Assembly: GCF_004770105.1 (NCBI RefSeq)
Contig: NZ_RQEY01000005.1
Span: 496,001 to 560,000, forward strand
From: Leptospira andrefontaineae
GTDB lineage: Bacteria > Spirochaetota > Leptospiria > Leptospirales > Leptospiraceae
Direction: 5' to 3'
DNA: 64,000 bases
The notes below the pieces were generated by a model. That model was not told where the DNA came from. It saw only the letters and a program-made list of their open reading frames with translations, and made no database searches. Shown piece by piece: positions 1-9,421 of this stretch; the stretch's first letter is position 1, and every line of letters begins with the position of its first letter. Made by a program: the position numbers and the translations under genes.

Positions 1-64
1 TTATAGTGCACCTAGTTTAAGAGCAGAATAATAACACCTTTGGATTTGCCGGGAAGGAAAGGTT

Positions 65-856
65 TTGAAAAAGTTTCATCTTATTTCGATAATCCTAATA
101 TTCCCGATTTTCATGACTGGGGAAATTTCCCATGCTCAGGCTCCACCTGATAAAGCAAGAGTCGCCCAGGAACTAGTCGCAAGACTAGACCAGGCGCTTT
201 TGAAAGCGGACGGTTTAGTAAAAGCAAACCTGATCCTGATCAAAAAAACAGGGGATTCTTGGACCTGGGACTTGAGTATTTTTAGAAAGGGAGAAGATTC
301 TCTCTCCTTATTCGAAAGTAAAGGCCGTGGTCTAGAATATAAGATATTATTCAAAGAAGACGGAGAATTGATCTTCGCCTTCAATGCGCTTTCCAGAAAA
401 ATTTTCAAAAAGAACGACGAAGAAAAATACGAGAACCATTTAAATACCGGATTCAGTTTTGTGGATCTGGCAGGAACTTCTTACCAAGCAAATTATAATC
501 CAATAGTACAAAGTGATTTGGATATTGCAGGTAAAAAGATGAAACGTGTAGCACTTCGCCCAATCGTTCCTTATTTTTATTCCAAGTTGATCCTACTTTT
601 GGAACCGGACACATTAAGACCTACTCGTTTGGATTTCCATGATAAAGACGGGGTACTTTATAAAACCATGAATATAAAGTACGGTCCCGTTAAGGTAAAA
701 GCAAAACAGAAAGTTAGCAAAGAAGATATTGTCAGTAGATTGGAAATGTTGGATCTGAATACCGGTGCGATCAGCGTATTGGAATATACTGAAGTTGACC
801 GAGATGTAAAACCGGATCCTTCTTTATTCGAATTGGATAATCTAAACAGACTATAA
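65..856 (+). CDS. Outer membrane lipoprotein-sorting (LolA-like) protein
   Basis: A 263-residue exported protein. The first 24 residues form a signal peptide: a basic start, a hydrophobic stretch and an AHAQA-type cleavage region. The body is rich in beta-strand patterns, with late segments (around residues 175-215: [18 protein letters not shown], then YKTMNIKYG) typical of the LolA-like outer-membrane lipoprotein-sorting superfamily. Such proteins carry lipid or lipoproteins through the periplasm; the exact ligand cannot be told. The start is TTG, chosen because a good ribosome site (AAGGAAAGG) lies just upstream. Its stop shares one base with the ATG of rsmE (TAATG), so the two are probably co-translated. 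Family placement is by overall pattern, not by a catalytic motif. Confidence 0.6.
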   Translation: MKKFHLISIILIFPIFMTGEISHAQAPPDKARVAQELVARLDQALLKADGLVKANLILIKKTGDSWTWDLSIFRKGEDSLSLFESKGRGLEYKILFKEDGELIFAFNALSRKIFKKNDEEKYENHLNTGFSFVDLAGTSYQANYNPIVQSDLDIAGKKMKRVALRPIVPYFYSKLILLLEPDTLRPTRLDFHDKDGVLYKTMNIKYGPVKVKAKQKVSKEDIVSRLEMLDLNTGAISVLEYTEVDRDVKPDPSLFELDNLNRL

Positions 857-1554
857 TGTCCTCGGAAGAGATCGTTTTTTTTCGACCTGGATTTTCTTTT
901 TCTCCTGAACTGAAATTAGAAGGAGAAGAGATCTCTCACTTAAAAGCATTTCGAGTTTTTTCGGAAGAGAAAACGGTAATCATAAAAGACGGTGCAGGTG
1001 CAAGTTTTGCTTATAATGTACCTTCTTCTTCTAAGATTGGAAGTTTGATCGGCACTCAAAAAAAAGAAAGACCAAAAACTATAGCAAAGATCGCGACTGC
1101 AATTCCGAAAGGAAACAGATTAGAATGGCTTATCCAAAAAGGGACCGAGCTTGGGATCACTGAATTTATTTTTTTAGTATTTTCTCATTCGGATAGAAAG
1201 GACCTAAATCCGGAAAGACTTTTGAAAGTTGCGGCGGAAGCTTCTTCTCAATCTGGCCAAGATTTTTTGCCTGAGATCAAAGGGCCGTTTGTTCTTTCTA
1301 AATTTTTAGAAGAATCCAAATCAAAAAATGAAGAACTTCTACTTTTTGATCCAAGATCTGAAATACAAATCAGTCCTGAAAACATCCAAAACAAAACAGT
1401 TTTGATAGGACCGGAAGGTGGATTTAGAAAAGAAGAATTAGAACTGATCTCTCAGTTTCGGGTCTTATCTGTGAATGTGGGAGAATCTATTTTGAGAATA
1501 GAGACCGCTGGAATTTTTGCGGCCTCTTTATTTAGGTTGGGAAATTTGCGCTAA
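856..1554 (+). CDS. rsmE: 16S rRNA m3U1498 methyltransferase RsmE
   Basis: RsmE methylates N3 of U1498 in 16S rRNA of the 30S subunit, using S-adenosylmethionine. It is a SPOUT-fold enzyme. The 232-residue length is normal. The N-terminal part (about 1-70) is the PUA-like RNA-binding domain. The C-terminal knot carries the diagnostic SAM-binding motifs IGPEGGFRKEELELI (about 183-197) and LRIETAGIFAAS (about 213-224), and KGTELGITEF is also typical. The start overlaps the previous stop by one base. Convergent with a small lipoprotein gene whose stop codon follows directly. Confidence 0.95.
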   Translation: MSSEEIVFFRPGFSFSPELKLEGEEISHLKAFRVFSEEKTVIIKDGAGASFAYNVPSSSKIGSLIGTQKKERPKTIAKIATAIPKGNRLEWLIQKGTELGITEFIFLVFSHSDRKDLNPERLLKVAAEASSQSGQDFLPEIKGPFVLSKFLEESKSKNEELLLFDPRSEIQISPENIQNKTVLIGPEGGFRKEELELISQFRVLSVNVGESILRIETAGIFAASLFRLGNLR

Positions 1555-1893
1555 TTATTGGGCGAATCCGCTCGCGCCTAAAACTAAAACGCAAGTATTC
1601 AGATAATTATCACAATCACTTTTGCAACTTTGGGATAATTGAAAACAAAATGTAGAAATATTACAGCTTGTATTACAAGAAGAAAGACAAGTGTTTAGAC
1701 CCACTAGATTATCAGTAGTGACCGAAGTGCCATACTTATTCTCACAAGCATTCTTACAGGCAGGATAAGATCCACCCGTGCAGTTTGCGTAGAAAGTTGC
1801 TAAAGCATTTCCCTTGATATCTCTCTCTCCGCTATTACATGAGAAAATACCTAAGATTGCGATTGCTAGTAAAAACGGGAGAAATCGGGTCAT
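1555..1893 (-). CDS. Cysteine-rich small lipoprotein, unknown function
   Basis: Predicted lipoprotein of 112 residues. From the chosen ATG the protein begins MTRFLPFLLAIAILGIFSC, a short basic start and hydrophobic core ending in a spirochaete-type lipobox with the lipidated Cys at about residue 19. An upstream in-frame ATG (position 1941) would add 16 residues that spoil the signal peptide, so it was not used. The mature part has about a dozen cysteines, several in CxxxC-like spacing (PACKNAC, CLSSCNTSC, SCKSDC), suggesting a disulfide-stabilised envelope protein. No known domain recognised. It is divergent from thiS and convergent with rsmE. Confidence 0.65.
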   Translation of the reverse strand: MTRFLPFLLAIAILGIFSCNSGERDIKGNALATFYANCTGGSYPACKNACENKYGTSVTTDNLVGLNTCLSSCNTSCNISTFCFQLSQSCKSDCDNYLNTCVLVLGASGFAQ

Positions 1894-1995
1894 ATAAGTA
1901 AATCGTTTTCGGCCGGGATAGAACGGTAAACTAAAAAACATTCGACGTTAGCGGAGAATCATAAGGAATGAAGTATCTAGACCGAGGTGCATGGA

Positions 1996-2196
1996 ATGAT
2001 CGTAAACGGTAAGGAATTCTCTCTCCGGGAACTTTCTTCTCCGGACTTATTTTCCCTATTGGAATCTTTAAAACTAAAACCGGAAACGGTTGCAATCCAG
2101 AGAAATGGAGAGATTCTAAAAAGGGACCATTGGAAGAATTCTTCCTTAGAAGAAGGTGATAAAATCGAGATCCTGAAATTTGTAGGAGGAGGTTGA
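1996..2196 (+). CDS. thiS: Sulfur carrier protein ThiS
   Basis: ThiS is the ubiquitin-like carrier that donates sulfur for the thiazole half of thiamine. The 66-residue product starts MIVNGKEFSL and ends in the diagnostic Gly-Gly tail (FVGGG), whose C-terminal glycine becomes a thiocarboxylate. The internal DKIEILKFV strand is also typical. I chose the ATG at 1996 because GAGG lies 8 bases upstream; a GTG at 1987 and an ATG at 1991 (other frame) are less likely. Only 7 bases separate it from thiE, so the two form an operon. No TPP riboswitch fits in the short leader. Confidence 0.88.
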   Translation: MIVNGKEFSLRELSSPDLFSLLESLKLKPETVAIQRNGEILKRDHWKNSSLEEGDKIEILKFVGGG

Positions 2197-2203
2197 ATCA
2201 TTT

Positions 2204-2872
2204 TTGGAATACCCACTTAGACCCAGACATAGTATCTGGAGAGCACCCGGCATTTATCCAATCCTAGATATAGAATATTGTTCCAAATTTTCCAAGGACC
2301 CGATCCATATCGTGGAACTTTGGAATTACCAAAGAGAATGGATCCCATTCTATCAGATACGCGCTAAAAAAGAGACCCCCGAAACATTAAGAAAGGTTTA
2401 TAAAAGCCTGATAGATGCCTTCCCCGATTTTCCAATTATACTGAACGATTATTGGAAAGAGGCCTTGGAATGGAAATGTTTCGGACTTCATATTGGAAAA
2501 GAGGATTATGCTTCTCTTTCCTTAGAGGATAAGAAGAAGGTCCGCTCCAGCGGATTATACCTAGGTACTTCCTGTCATAATTCTGAAGATATTACCGGTT
2601 TGGAACCCGGGGTTTGGGACTATACCGGTCTTGGACCGGTATATACTACGAATTCCAAAGATACAAAGGATATTCCAGTAGGTCTTTCCGGCCTCCAAGA
2701 AGCCTTACAAATTGCTAAAATACCTGTTACTCCAATCGGTGGGATCGGCCCTAAACAGATTATCGAGTTATCAGAGTTAGGCCCATTATCATATGCAATG
2801 ATCGCTTCGGCATCGGAAAGGGATTCGTTTTATGAATGTATTCGTATCCTTAAGGAGATAAAGAATCCGTAA
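2204..2872 (+). CDS. thiE: Thiamine phosphate synthase ThiE
   Basis: ThiE joins hydroxymethylpyrimidine diphosphate and thiazole phosphate to give thiamine phosphate in the cytoplasm. The 222-residue TIM-barrel protein shows the family landmarks in order: YPILD near the N-terminus, QIRAKK (substrate phosphate region), [40 protein letters not shown] (the GPxxxTxTK-type loop) and [11 protein letters not shown] (glycine-rich phosphate site). The start is TTG, with the AGGAGGAGG at the end of thiS serving as ribosome site. Somewhat divergent from the Escherichia coli type (GLG instead of GxG loops, S for other residues) but clearly the family. Operon partner of thiS. Confidence 0.88.
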   Translation: MEYPLRPRHSIWRAPGIYPILDIEYCSKFSKDPIHIVELWNYQREWIPFYQIRAKKETPETLRKVYKSLIDAFPDFPIILNDYWKEALEWKCFGLHIGKEDYASLSLEDKKKVRSSGLYLGTSCHNSEDITGLEPGVWDYTGLGPVYTTNSKDTKDIPVGLSGLQEALQIAKIPVTPIGGIGPKQIIELSELGPLSYAMIASASERDSFYECIRILKEIKNP

Positions 2873-2924
2873 CGAACCGTTTTTTGGAGGTTCGGAATCC
2901 CAAGTTTCAATTGACTCACAAATT

Positions 2925-3776
2925 ATGTCCAATAAGATGATCCCTATGAAACAGCCAGGGGAAATACGCCATCTATCTGCAAAGGATGATCGCGACTACT
3001 TACTAGATTATCAGACCCTGAATGTGGATGATTTGGAAAAGGCTCCCATTTTAGGTGTACCGTTTGATAACGCCAGCCTAGATGAGGCGGTGGCAAAAAT
3101 TTATCATCTCATGGAAGAGAAGGATAAATTCCATCATGTTCTCCTTTTAGATCCGATCAAGACAATGGCTGTCCGTAAGGGAAAGAAGTTACATCGTATC
3201 GCGCAAAAAGCTAGCTTGATCCTAGCGGAAGGTGCAGGTCTACAATGGGCTGCTAAAAAATTAGGTGGAGAATTAAAAGAGAGAATTCCCACAATCGCAC
3301 TTATGATGGATCTGGTCCGTCTTTGTGAGCTTAGAAATTATTCTATTTTTCTTTTAGGCGGAAAGGAAGAAATCGTAGAGAAAGTTTACTTCAATCTTTC
3401 TAGACATTTTCCTGGAGTTCGTATCGTAGGACGTCATGCCGGTTACTTGAACACACAACGTGAATTACTTGTAAAAGAATCCATCCGCAAGACAAGCCCG
3501 AATATTATATTTCTTGCAATGGATTTCCCTGACCAAGAGATCTGGGTAGAGAATAATACCGCATTTTTTGGTCATGCAGTAGTGATCGGAGTCGGTCCTG
3601 CTATGGATATTCTTTCCGGAAAAGTGAAAAAAGCTCCGAATGTTTTCAAACTAAAAGGTTTAACTTGGCTTTGGAGAATTATGGTCCGTCCTTGGAGACT
3701 AATTCGTCTGAGCAGAATGTTCGGATTCTTTATCATAGTAGCTATCAAATCCCTTTTTGTAAAAAAGAAAAAGTAA
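2925..3776 (+). CDS. WecG/TagA/CpsF family glycosyltransferase
   Basis: A 283-residue GT26-type transferase of the WecG/TagA/CpsF family, which adds a sugar (classically N-acetylmannosamine or its uronic acid) to a lipid-linked precursor at the inner face of the membrane. Visible landmarks are [13 protein letters not shown] near residue 44, [27 protein letters not shown] (T/AD-x-G-type region), [16 protein letters not shown], and near the C-terminus the [15 protein letters not shown] motif followed by a basic, membrane-associating tail ([19 protein letters not shown]). The sugar cannot be predicted. Several in-frame ATGs (residues 1, 5, 8) leave the exact start open. Confidence 0.85.
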   Translation: MSNKMIPMKQPGEIRHLSAKDDRDYLLDYQTLNVDDLEKAPILGVPFDNASLDEAVAKIYHLMEEKDKFHHVLLLDPIKTMAVRKGKKLHRIAQKASLILAEGAGLQWAAKKLGGELKERIPTIALMMDLVRLCELRNYSIFLLGGKEEIVEKVYFNLSRHFPGVRIVGRHAGYLNTQRELLVKESIRKTSPNIIFLAMDFPDQEIWVENNTAFFGHAVVIGVGPAMDILSGKVKKAPNVFKLKGLTWLWRIMVRPWRLIRLSRMFGFFIIVAIKSLFVKKKK

Positions 3777-4114
3777 ATCTACCGTTTCCCAGATAGACAC
3801 AGACACGACGAACGCTGAAGTTTTTTGCGTGATATAGACTTCCGTTCAATAATTTATTTTCGTAAAGTGTACTGTAATAATCCTATCTTATTGCAGATTA
3901 TTTCTCGAATTCTCCATACAAATTTCTTACGTTAGTTCCCCATATTTTATTGTTCATTCCGATTAAGCTCATTTTAACCACCTAACATACAAATATGACT
4001 TTTGCTAATTGTTCCTCAGAGAAAGAGAAAGGTGCATAACTGCATCTGTTTTCAGATGAACGGAAAAATAAATGAAACTAGCGAAAACGAAAATTTAGCA
4101 AAACAGGAAATCGG
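3777..4114 (+). other. 338-bp spacer without a recognised gene
   Basis: A/T-rich spacer between the glycosyltransferase and the next lipoprotein gene. I found no open reading frame with a ribosome site, no clear hairpin with a T-run, and no convincing sigma-70 promoter. It probably carries the promoter of the downstream lipoprotein gene. Confidence 0.4.
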
Positions 4115-4630
4115 ATGAGAATATCTAAACTTTTTCAAATTCTAATCATCAGTTCATTAATTGTAACGAATATTGTAAGCTGTGATGGGAACAAAGATGG
4201 GAACGACAAGAGCATCATTGCTCTACTTGCTGCGAACTCGTTCGCGAGCCTTCCAGAACCGGACGTGGATACGGTCACTATGATCGTAGGTGGGAACAAT
4301 TTTGTCCTGACAGACAAATTGGACTGTAAGGAAGGAGCAACGGGAATTGGATTTCTTACGAACGATGCGGATCAAATGCCTACATTATTTATCCATAATG
4401 TGGATTTTTCCGTAAATTTCGGAGTGAATGTGACTGGAGGAGCTGGTCCTTTTCATGTGGATATTGATACTGCTTCTGGAACGTATTTTCCGACCACTAC
4501 TTGCCCTGCGAGTATCATGGAAAATTCTCTTACAACCTATGATTTACAGGTCATAAATTGTGGAGTATCTCCTTTTGGAGGTGGAGCTACGAATACTGTA
4601 TCCTTTCGGGTCCGTTGTACGAAAGATTAA
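4115..4630 (+). CDS. Putative lipoprotein, unknown function
   Basis: A 171-residue predicted lipoprotein. The start MRISKLFQILIISSLIVTNIVSC is a basic n-region, a hydrophobic core and a spirochaete lipobox with Cys at about residue 23. A short linker (DGNKDGNDK) follows, then a hydrophobic ALLAANSFA segment seen in several Leptospira lipoproteins. The rest is strand-rich with cysteines at about 76, 134, 154 and 168, which could form two disulfides. No known domain recognised. Stands alone between convergent and same-strand neighbours; nothing in the context predicts a job. Confidence 0.65.
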   Translation: MRISKLFQILIISSLIVTNIVSCDGNKDGNDKSIIALLAANSFASLPEPDVDTVTMIVGGNNFVLTDKLDCKEGATGIGFLTNDADQMPTLFIHNVDFSVNFGVNVTGGAGPFHVDIDTASGTYFPTTTCPASIMENSLTTYDLQVINCGVSPFGGGATNTVSFRVRCTKD

Positions 4631-4672
4631 AATTTAACGTGCAGGGACTAAAATTCTACAAACTCTGCGGTT

Positions 4673-7600
4673 TTACTTACGAACTAGGTCCTTAATCGAA
4701 TCTAAAGTCGGTGAAACCCAATCTTCTAAGAGAGGTTCTCTTTTGAGAGCCTCTTTTTTGAATAAAAGATCTTTGTTAGCAAGTGATATCTCACTCGCTT
4801 CGTTGATCTTACGTGCAGTTTCTATTGCTTTCCAATAATTTTGTAAAGCCTGTGCGGTATAATTTTCAGATTCTTGAACGTTTGCTTTTTTAGAAAGGGT
4901 TTCGTAACAAGCGCCAATATTATTGTAAGCAGCAGTCAGAGTTTGATACACTTCTTGGTGATATGGATCTTCCGTTTTAGGAGAACTCATTTGAGGGAGT
5001 TTTTCTTCCATATCGTCTTTTACTCTTAGGAAATATCCAAGAGCAGTTTTTGTCTGACCCGTATAGAAGAATGCGTTTCCTTTTGCCATGAGAAGGGTAG
5101 GATTATAATATTCGTCCTTATCTTCAAAGCCTGTCCAATCCGCCAAAGACTTGTCGAAGTCTGAGTCCATATACTCCACCCAGCCTTTGAAAAATTTCAT
5201 TTCTCTTAGCATGGAGCCGGGGAGTTCTCTTCTCCATTTACGGATTAGATCAAACTTAGGTTCTTCAGAATCCACTTTTGCAAATTCTTGGAGTGAATTT
5301 CTAAGTTCGTTCCTACGATTTCTCTTTTCTTCTTCTTCTTTTAAGACAGAAAGACTTTTTCCGTCAGATTCCGAACGGGAACGGAATGGATAAATTTTTC
5401 TTCCAGGGAATTCTTTTAGAGAATCTTTGTCTGAAAGTCCTGCAGATAATAAATATCTGATCTTTCCTAGATCGAAATGAATACGAGCAGGATTTCCCTC
5501 GAATAAGGTTTCGTCCTCATCTTTTGAGCCGAACCAACGCTCGCTGTTTTCATAACGAGATTCCGCTTCTTTCAAAAGATCTTTTGCTTCTTCAAAATTT
5601 CCTACACGGATAGAATGTTCCGCAAGTTCTAAAACTGCTAACCAATGTTTTGGATCTAAAGTTGCCGCTTTTTCGAAGAACCTTCTGGCATTGCTATTTT
5701 CCTTTTGAGAGAGGTAATATTGTCCGCGTTGGTAATAACCTTCTGCGTAATCTTTTCCTTCTATCTCAACCCCAGTCCTTTCGTCTTCCATGGACTTTCT
5801 GTAGATAGTATCTAAAAGTCGGATTGCACTTTCTTCTATTTCTATCCCAGAAACTTGGTCTACTGGATTAATATTATATTTAATCCTAAGTTCTTCCGGA
5901 TCGATAGCAGCATAAAAAGATGCAAGTTTTGCCAAAGTGTAGAAGGGGAGTTCCGACTCCATATCCAGATTATTCCTAAGCAAGCGGTGGTGGTTTAAAA
6001 CGAATTGAGGATCCCCACTTTCTTTCCACATTTCCAAATAAGTGGAAACAAGACCCGCTTGGCCAGGGATACTTTTTGGATTTGCTTCTACAATTCGATT
6101 ATAGAAGGACGCTGCTTTTCCGAATTCTCTTCTATTATAATATATTTTAGCGATACCCGCGGTAGAATCCTCATCATAAGGACTTTCTCCGTCAGTGAAT
6201 ACCTTGGAATAATAATCAACAGCTAATGCGTCGTTTTTATATCTTCCTTTTTTACCTTCAGCCGGCTCAGCGAAATCAGGCATGATCTGAGAATGGAACC
6301 AACCTAGGTTTCTGTAGGTTTGATTATCATGAGTTCTTTCTTTCAGCCTCATTGCGAGGAATGCACCGGCGATTAATACTTTTCTTGGGGTCTTTTCTTG
6401 GTCTAAAAGGAATTTTATCCCTTCTTTCCCTTGGTTTACACCCGCGCTGGTTTTTAATTTTTTATCATTCCAGGATTCTCCTTGGGCCAATCGAACCATA
6501 GGAGATTGTTCTCTTTTATTCCAAGAATCTAATGTTCCCATTCCAAGATCCGGCTCTATCTTACCGAATAATTTTTGGAAGGAAAGTTCGTATTCTCCCG
6601 CTCGGCTATATTCCACACCGTACAGGTTCATGTATTTAAGATTATAAGGATCAATATCGAATCCTTTATCATAAGAATCTTCAATACTGATCAGATATTT
6701 TTTTCTATCTTCTTCGCCTAAAGTTCCTGCGAATCTTTTGGCTCCTAACTCGCGTATCTGTTCTAGACCCGCTTCATAATTCTGAGCAGCTTGCCTAGGA
6801 AGAATGATATGTTTGTAAGTGAAATAACTTCCAAATCCGATCAGTAACGCAGCAGCAGCCGCGAAGAATGTCCTACGGATCTTCTTCCTTCTTTCTAATA
6901 CACCTTCTCTTGTATAGATCGGGTCGGAAGAAATAATAGGGACACCATCTGCAGAATAAGCGCCACTTCTATCCGTAAGAGCAACTGTGACTCCTAGTGC
7001 GGATGATAAGAATGCAGCAATATCCTCAGGGCTACTTTCTATTTTAATAAGTTCTAATAGATCTCTTTGGGCCTTTTTAGAGAGACGATCTTGGACGATC
7101 GATTCAATGACAGTTCTACGTAGAAGTGGAGGATAACGAAGTATTTCTCTTTGGATGATCGCGAGTTCTTCGTCTGTGAGGGACTTATCTATTTCGTCCT
7201 TATCTTCTCCGCCCAAAGAACGTAAGTCTTCTTCGAACGCGGCTCCTCCCAAATCTTCGTCACCAGAATCTGAATCCAGGTCAGGTGAGAAACTTGTAAA
7301 ATCTGAAGATTCCGGGACAGATTCCATTTCCATTTGGGAAGCAGGTTCTGCCGCAAAATCAGCAAATGGATCGGATTCCGGAATGGAAGTTGCGCTGGAA
7401 AGATCCGAGAATGGATCATGATCGCCACCTGAAACAGGTGCGAAGTCTGCAAAAGGGTCTGAATCTGTAGGAGCTTCGGCAAAATCATTTCCGCCAAAGT
7501 CCCCAGAGTCGGAAGGTTCCGAATCGAAACCTCCTAAGTCCCCGAAATCTGAATCACCGGATGTAGGGGAGGCGCCGAACGGGTCGCCTTCTTCTAAGCC

Positions 7601-8413
7601 GAATTCGTCTCCAGGAGAGTCTTCCATTCCAGAAGCATCAAATGCTGCAAATGGATCATCGCCACCTGAAGAAGAAGGAGCGTCAAAATCTTCTAGACCG
7701 GAACCTCCAGCTTCTTCTCCACCCATTCCTGCGAACGGATCATCTGAAGAATCTGAAGTTCCAGCTCCGAAATCATCCATTCCAAGATCAGAATCCGCAA
7801 ATGGATCCGCACTCGGAGTAGAGCCTAAGTCTTCGTTAGGAGAAGTTTCGAAAGGAGTATCAAGGTCGGGAGTAGAATCAAATCCACCGAATGGATCTTC
7901 TTCACTTGTAGGAGCTCCGAAATCTTCCAGCTCCGCAGAAGGTTCTTCTGGTTCTGAGGGTGCCCCGAAATCATCTAGGCCTGAGTCCGCAAATGGGTCA
8001 GATTCTGGCTCTGGAGTTGCAAAATCGCCGAAATCGTCGGATGCTGTAGGAGCTTCGTCAAATCCTCCAAAAGGATCATCTTCTCCCGCATCAGCGCTCG
8101 GTTCGCCCCCTTGAGAAGGCTCAGTTAATAATTCATCAAGATCGATATCATCTTCATCAGAGAAGGATAATGGCTTTGGCTTTTGGATAGGTGTAGGAGC
8201 TTCGTCATCGTCGCCTAGATCGAAACTTTCTTCGGATCCTTCTTCCGGTTGGTCCTCATCATCGTCCCCGATAGATATAGGAACGCCGTATCCCATCTTC
8301 TCGCGGAACGAGGAAAGCATAGGATTCAAATCTTCGGAGGATTCCGGATTCTTGTTCAACGGATCCAAGATGGAGCGGATCTGATCCAGTTCCTGTTCTG
8401 AATAATCAGCCAT
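4673..8413 (-). CDS. Giant membrane protein: acidic DPF-repeat tail, one TM, TPR domain
   Basis: A 1246-residue protein with three zones. Residues about 45-405 are disordered and very acidic, rich in D, E, S, G, P and F, with ten DPF tripeptides (near 113, 139, 173, 203, 225, 253, 277, 319, 333, 348) among DDFG/EDFG variants. Residues about 410-475 form a small helical domain (LTDEELAIIQREIL, then LSKKAQRDLLELIK). A single membrane segment follows at about 515-533 (TFFAAAAALLIGFGSYF) after a basic stretch, placing the acidic tail in the cytoplasm and the C-terminal 700 residues in the periplasm. These hold TPR-like helix pairs (for example FGKAASFYNRIVEANP at about 760; NARRFFEKAATLDPKHWLAV at about 925). 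Function unknown; the layout recalls spirochaete TPR membrane proteins of the flagellar collar, which is only a guess. Confidence 0.8.
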   Translation of the reverse strand: MADYSEQELDQIRSILDPLNKNPESSEDLNPMLSSFREKMGYGVPISIGDDDEDQPEEGSEESFDLGDDDEAPTPIQKPKPLSFSDEDDIDLDELLTEPSQGGEPSADAGEDDPFGGFDEAPTASDDFGDFATPEPESDPFADSGLDDFGAPSEPEEPSAELEDFGAPTSEEDPFGGFDSTPDLDTPFETSPNEDLGSTPSADPFADSDLGMDDFGAGTSDSSDDPFAGMGGEEAGGSGLEDFDAPSSSGGDDPFAAFDASGMEDSPGDEFGLEEGDPFGASPTSGDSDFGDLGGFDSEPSDSGDFGGNDFAEAPTDSDPFADFAPVSGGDHDPFSDLSSATSIPESDPFADFAAEPASQMEMESVPESSDFTSFSPDLDSDSGDEDLGGAAFEEDLRSLGGEDKDEIDKSLTDEELAIIQREILRYPPLLRRTVIESIVQDRLSKKAQRDLLELIKIESSPEDIAAFLSSALGVTVALTDRSGAYSADGVPIISSDPIYTREGVLERRKKIRRTFFAAAAALLIGFGSYFTYKHIILPRQAAQNYEAGLEQIRELGAKRFAGTLGEEDRKKYLISIEDSYDKGFDIDPYNLKYMNLYGVEYSRAGEYELSFQKLFGKIEPDLGMGTLDSWNKREQSPMVRLAQGESWNDKKLKTSAGVNQGKEGIKFLLDQEKTPRKVLIAGAFLAMRLKERTHDNQTYRNLGWFHSQIMPDFAEPAEGKKGRYKNDALAVDYYSKVFTDGESPYDEDSTAGIAKIYYNRREFGKAASFYNRIVEANPKSIPGQAGLVSTYLEMWKESGDPQFVLNHHRLLRNNLDMESELPFYTLAKLASFYAAIDPEELRIKYNINPVDQVSGIEIEESAIRLLDTIYRKSMEDERTGVEIEGKDYAEGYYQRGQYYLSQKENSNARRFFEKAATLDPKHWLAVLELAEHSIRVGNFEEAKDLLKEAESRYENSERWFGSKDEDETLFEGNPARIHFDLGKIRYLLSAGLSDKDSLKEFPGRKIYPFRSRSESDGKSLSVLKEEEEKRNRRNELRNSLQEFAKVDSEEPKFDLIRKWRRELPGSMLREMKFFKGWVEYMDSDFDKSLADWTGFEDKDEYYNPTLLMAKGNAFFYTGQTKTALGYFLRVKDDMEEKLPQMSSPKTEDPYHQEVYQTLTAAYNNIGACYETLSKKANVQESENYTAQALQNYWKAIETARKINEASEISLANKDLLFKKEALKREPLLEDWVSPTLDSIKDLVRK
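7340..8085 (-). repeat. Degenerate DPF-motif repeat region inside the acidic tail
   Basis: Ten copies of a D-P-F core, mostly DPFADF, DPFGGF or DPFADS, spaced roughly 15-40 residues apart in an otherwise disordered acidic stretch. At the DNA level copies share GGATC(A/C)-type codons (gaatggatc on the + strand recurs). Repeats of this kind can act as short linear binding motifs or arise by slippage and recombination. Confidence 0.75.
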
Positions 8414-8535
8414 AAAGTCCTTCCAATAGTATCGGCTGGTCTCGGAAAGAGCAAAGATTTTTTCCTTATGTCGGATCTAGGACAGGCCCCGGAAATACGC
8501 TTAGGGTTTCCGGGAAAACCTACGACAATCGGTTT

Positions 8536-9414
8536 ATGGTGCATAAAGCCAAGGCGGTTGCCTTACTTACCTTGATATTGACCTTCGCCCTTGCTGCGGA
8601 AGAGGCGGAAGACTGGATCGGAGCCTTCCGGTCCGTGGATTATGAGGAAGGGGAAGAAGCTCTTCCGGAGGAAAAAATTTATTATTTCTGGCAATTGGAA
8701 AATTTGAGAAAGGCTGTCCCGCCTAGATTCATCCGATTCGTGGATACATTCGCCGCTTTGAAGACTGGAAAACTATTAAACCGCGGAGTTTTGTTCAGTT
8801 ACGAGGGTCTTGCAAACGACGAGGTAAGCGTTTGTGGAGAATTCAGTCATTGGCAATGTGTTTCCTTACAGAAGAATGATAAGGGAATTTTTTATGGAGT
8901 AGTGGACATTCATGGAGACCAACTCTATGAGCCGAAACCTGCTTATGAATATAAGTTTAAGGTGGATGGTATCTTCACACATGATCCTGAAAACCCGGAC
9001 ACTGTAGAAGATGGAGAAGGTTCCTTAGTATCCAGGATCGCATTCAGGGAAGGTGGACCCAATAAACAAACAAGCACCAGGGTCTTGGAAGATTCTCCTT
9101 ATGAAGAAAAAGAATTTAGAACCGTAGAATTCAGAATTTATCAACCCCAAGCGGAATCAGTAAGTCTGATCGGAGATTTTAATCACTGGGATCCAGAGTC
9201 CGATTTTTTGATCAAAGAAAGGAATGGAACCTTCAGGGTTGTGAAGAAGTTAAAACCTGGTGAATATCAATACAATTTCTTAGTAGATGGAAAGATCGTA
9301 GTGGATACTTATAATCCTCTTACAGTGTTAAGAGAAGACACAGGTGAGATATCTTCCGCATTATTAGTTCCTACCAGAACCGGAGTTTTGGAAAGAAAGA
9401 AGATTGACCCCTAA
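8536..9414 (+). CDS. Secreted protein with two CBM48/AMPK-type glycogen-binding domains
   Basis: A 292-residue protein with an N-terminal signal peptide (VHKAKAVALLTLILTFALAAEE). Two early-set carbohydrate-binding modules follow. The first (about 95-180) has VSVCGEFSHWQC and YEYKFKVDGIFTHDPENP. The second (about 195-290) has VSLIGDFNHWDPES and GEYQYNFLVDGKIVVDTYNP. The GDFNHW and YxYKFxVDG signatures are those of CBM48 and AMPK-beta glycogen-binding domains, which bind alpha-glucans and usually sit on cytoplasmic enzymes. No catalytic domain is attached. A role in binding a periplasmic or surface polysaccharide is inference. Divergent from the DPF/TPR gene; the next gene starts 30 bases after its stop. 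Confidence 0.8.
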   Translation: MVHKAKAVALLTLILTFALAAEEAEDWIGAFRSVDYEEGEEALPEEKIYYFWQLENLRKAVPPRFIRFVDTFAALKTGKLLNRGVLFSYEGLANDEVSVCGEFSHWQCVSLQKNDKGIFYGVVDIHGDQLYEPKPAYEYKFKVDGIFTHDPENPDTVEDGEGSLVSRIAFREGGPNKQTSTRVLEDSPYEEKEFRTVEFRIYQPQAESVSLIGDFNHWDPESDFLIKERNGTFRVVKKLKPGEYQYNFLVDGKIVVDTYNPLTVLREDTGEISSALLVPTRTGVLERKKIDP

Positions 9415-9421
9415 GGCATAA

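Noticed and set aside
1..64. Gene end at the left edge
   Set aside because: Only 64 bases are visible, with stops in several frames; nothing can be assigned.
1942..1995. TPP riboswitch ahead of thiS
   Set aside because: The leader is about 100 bases at most between divergent starts, and I see no THI-box core such as CUGAGA with its paired elements.
5151..5393. Forward open frame inside the TPR protein gene
   Set aside because: Shadow of the long reverse gene, which has clear TPR and membrane features.
7189..7497. Antisense or alternate-frame open frame within the DPF-repeat region
   Set aside because: It arises from the biased codons of the acidic repeats; there is no ribosome site and the composition is unlike real neighbours.
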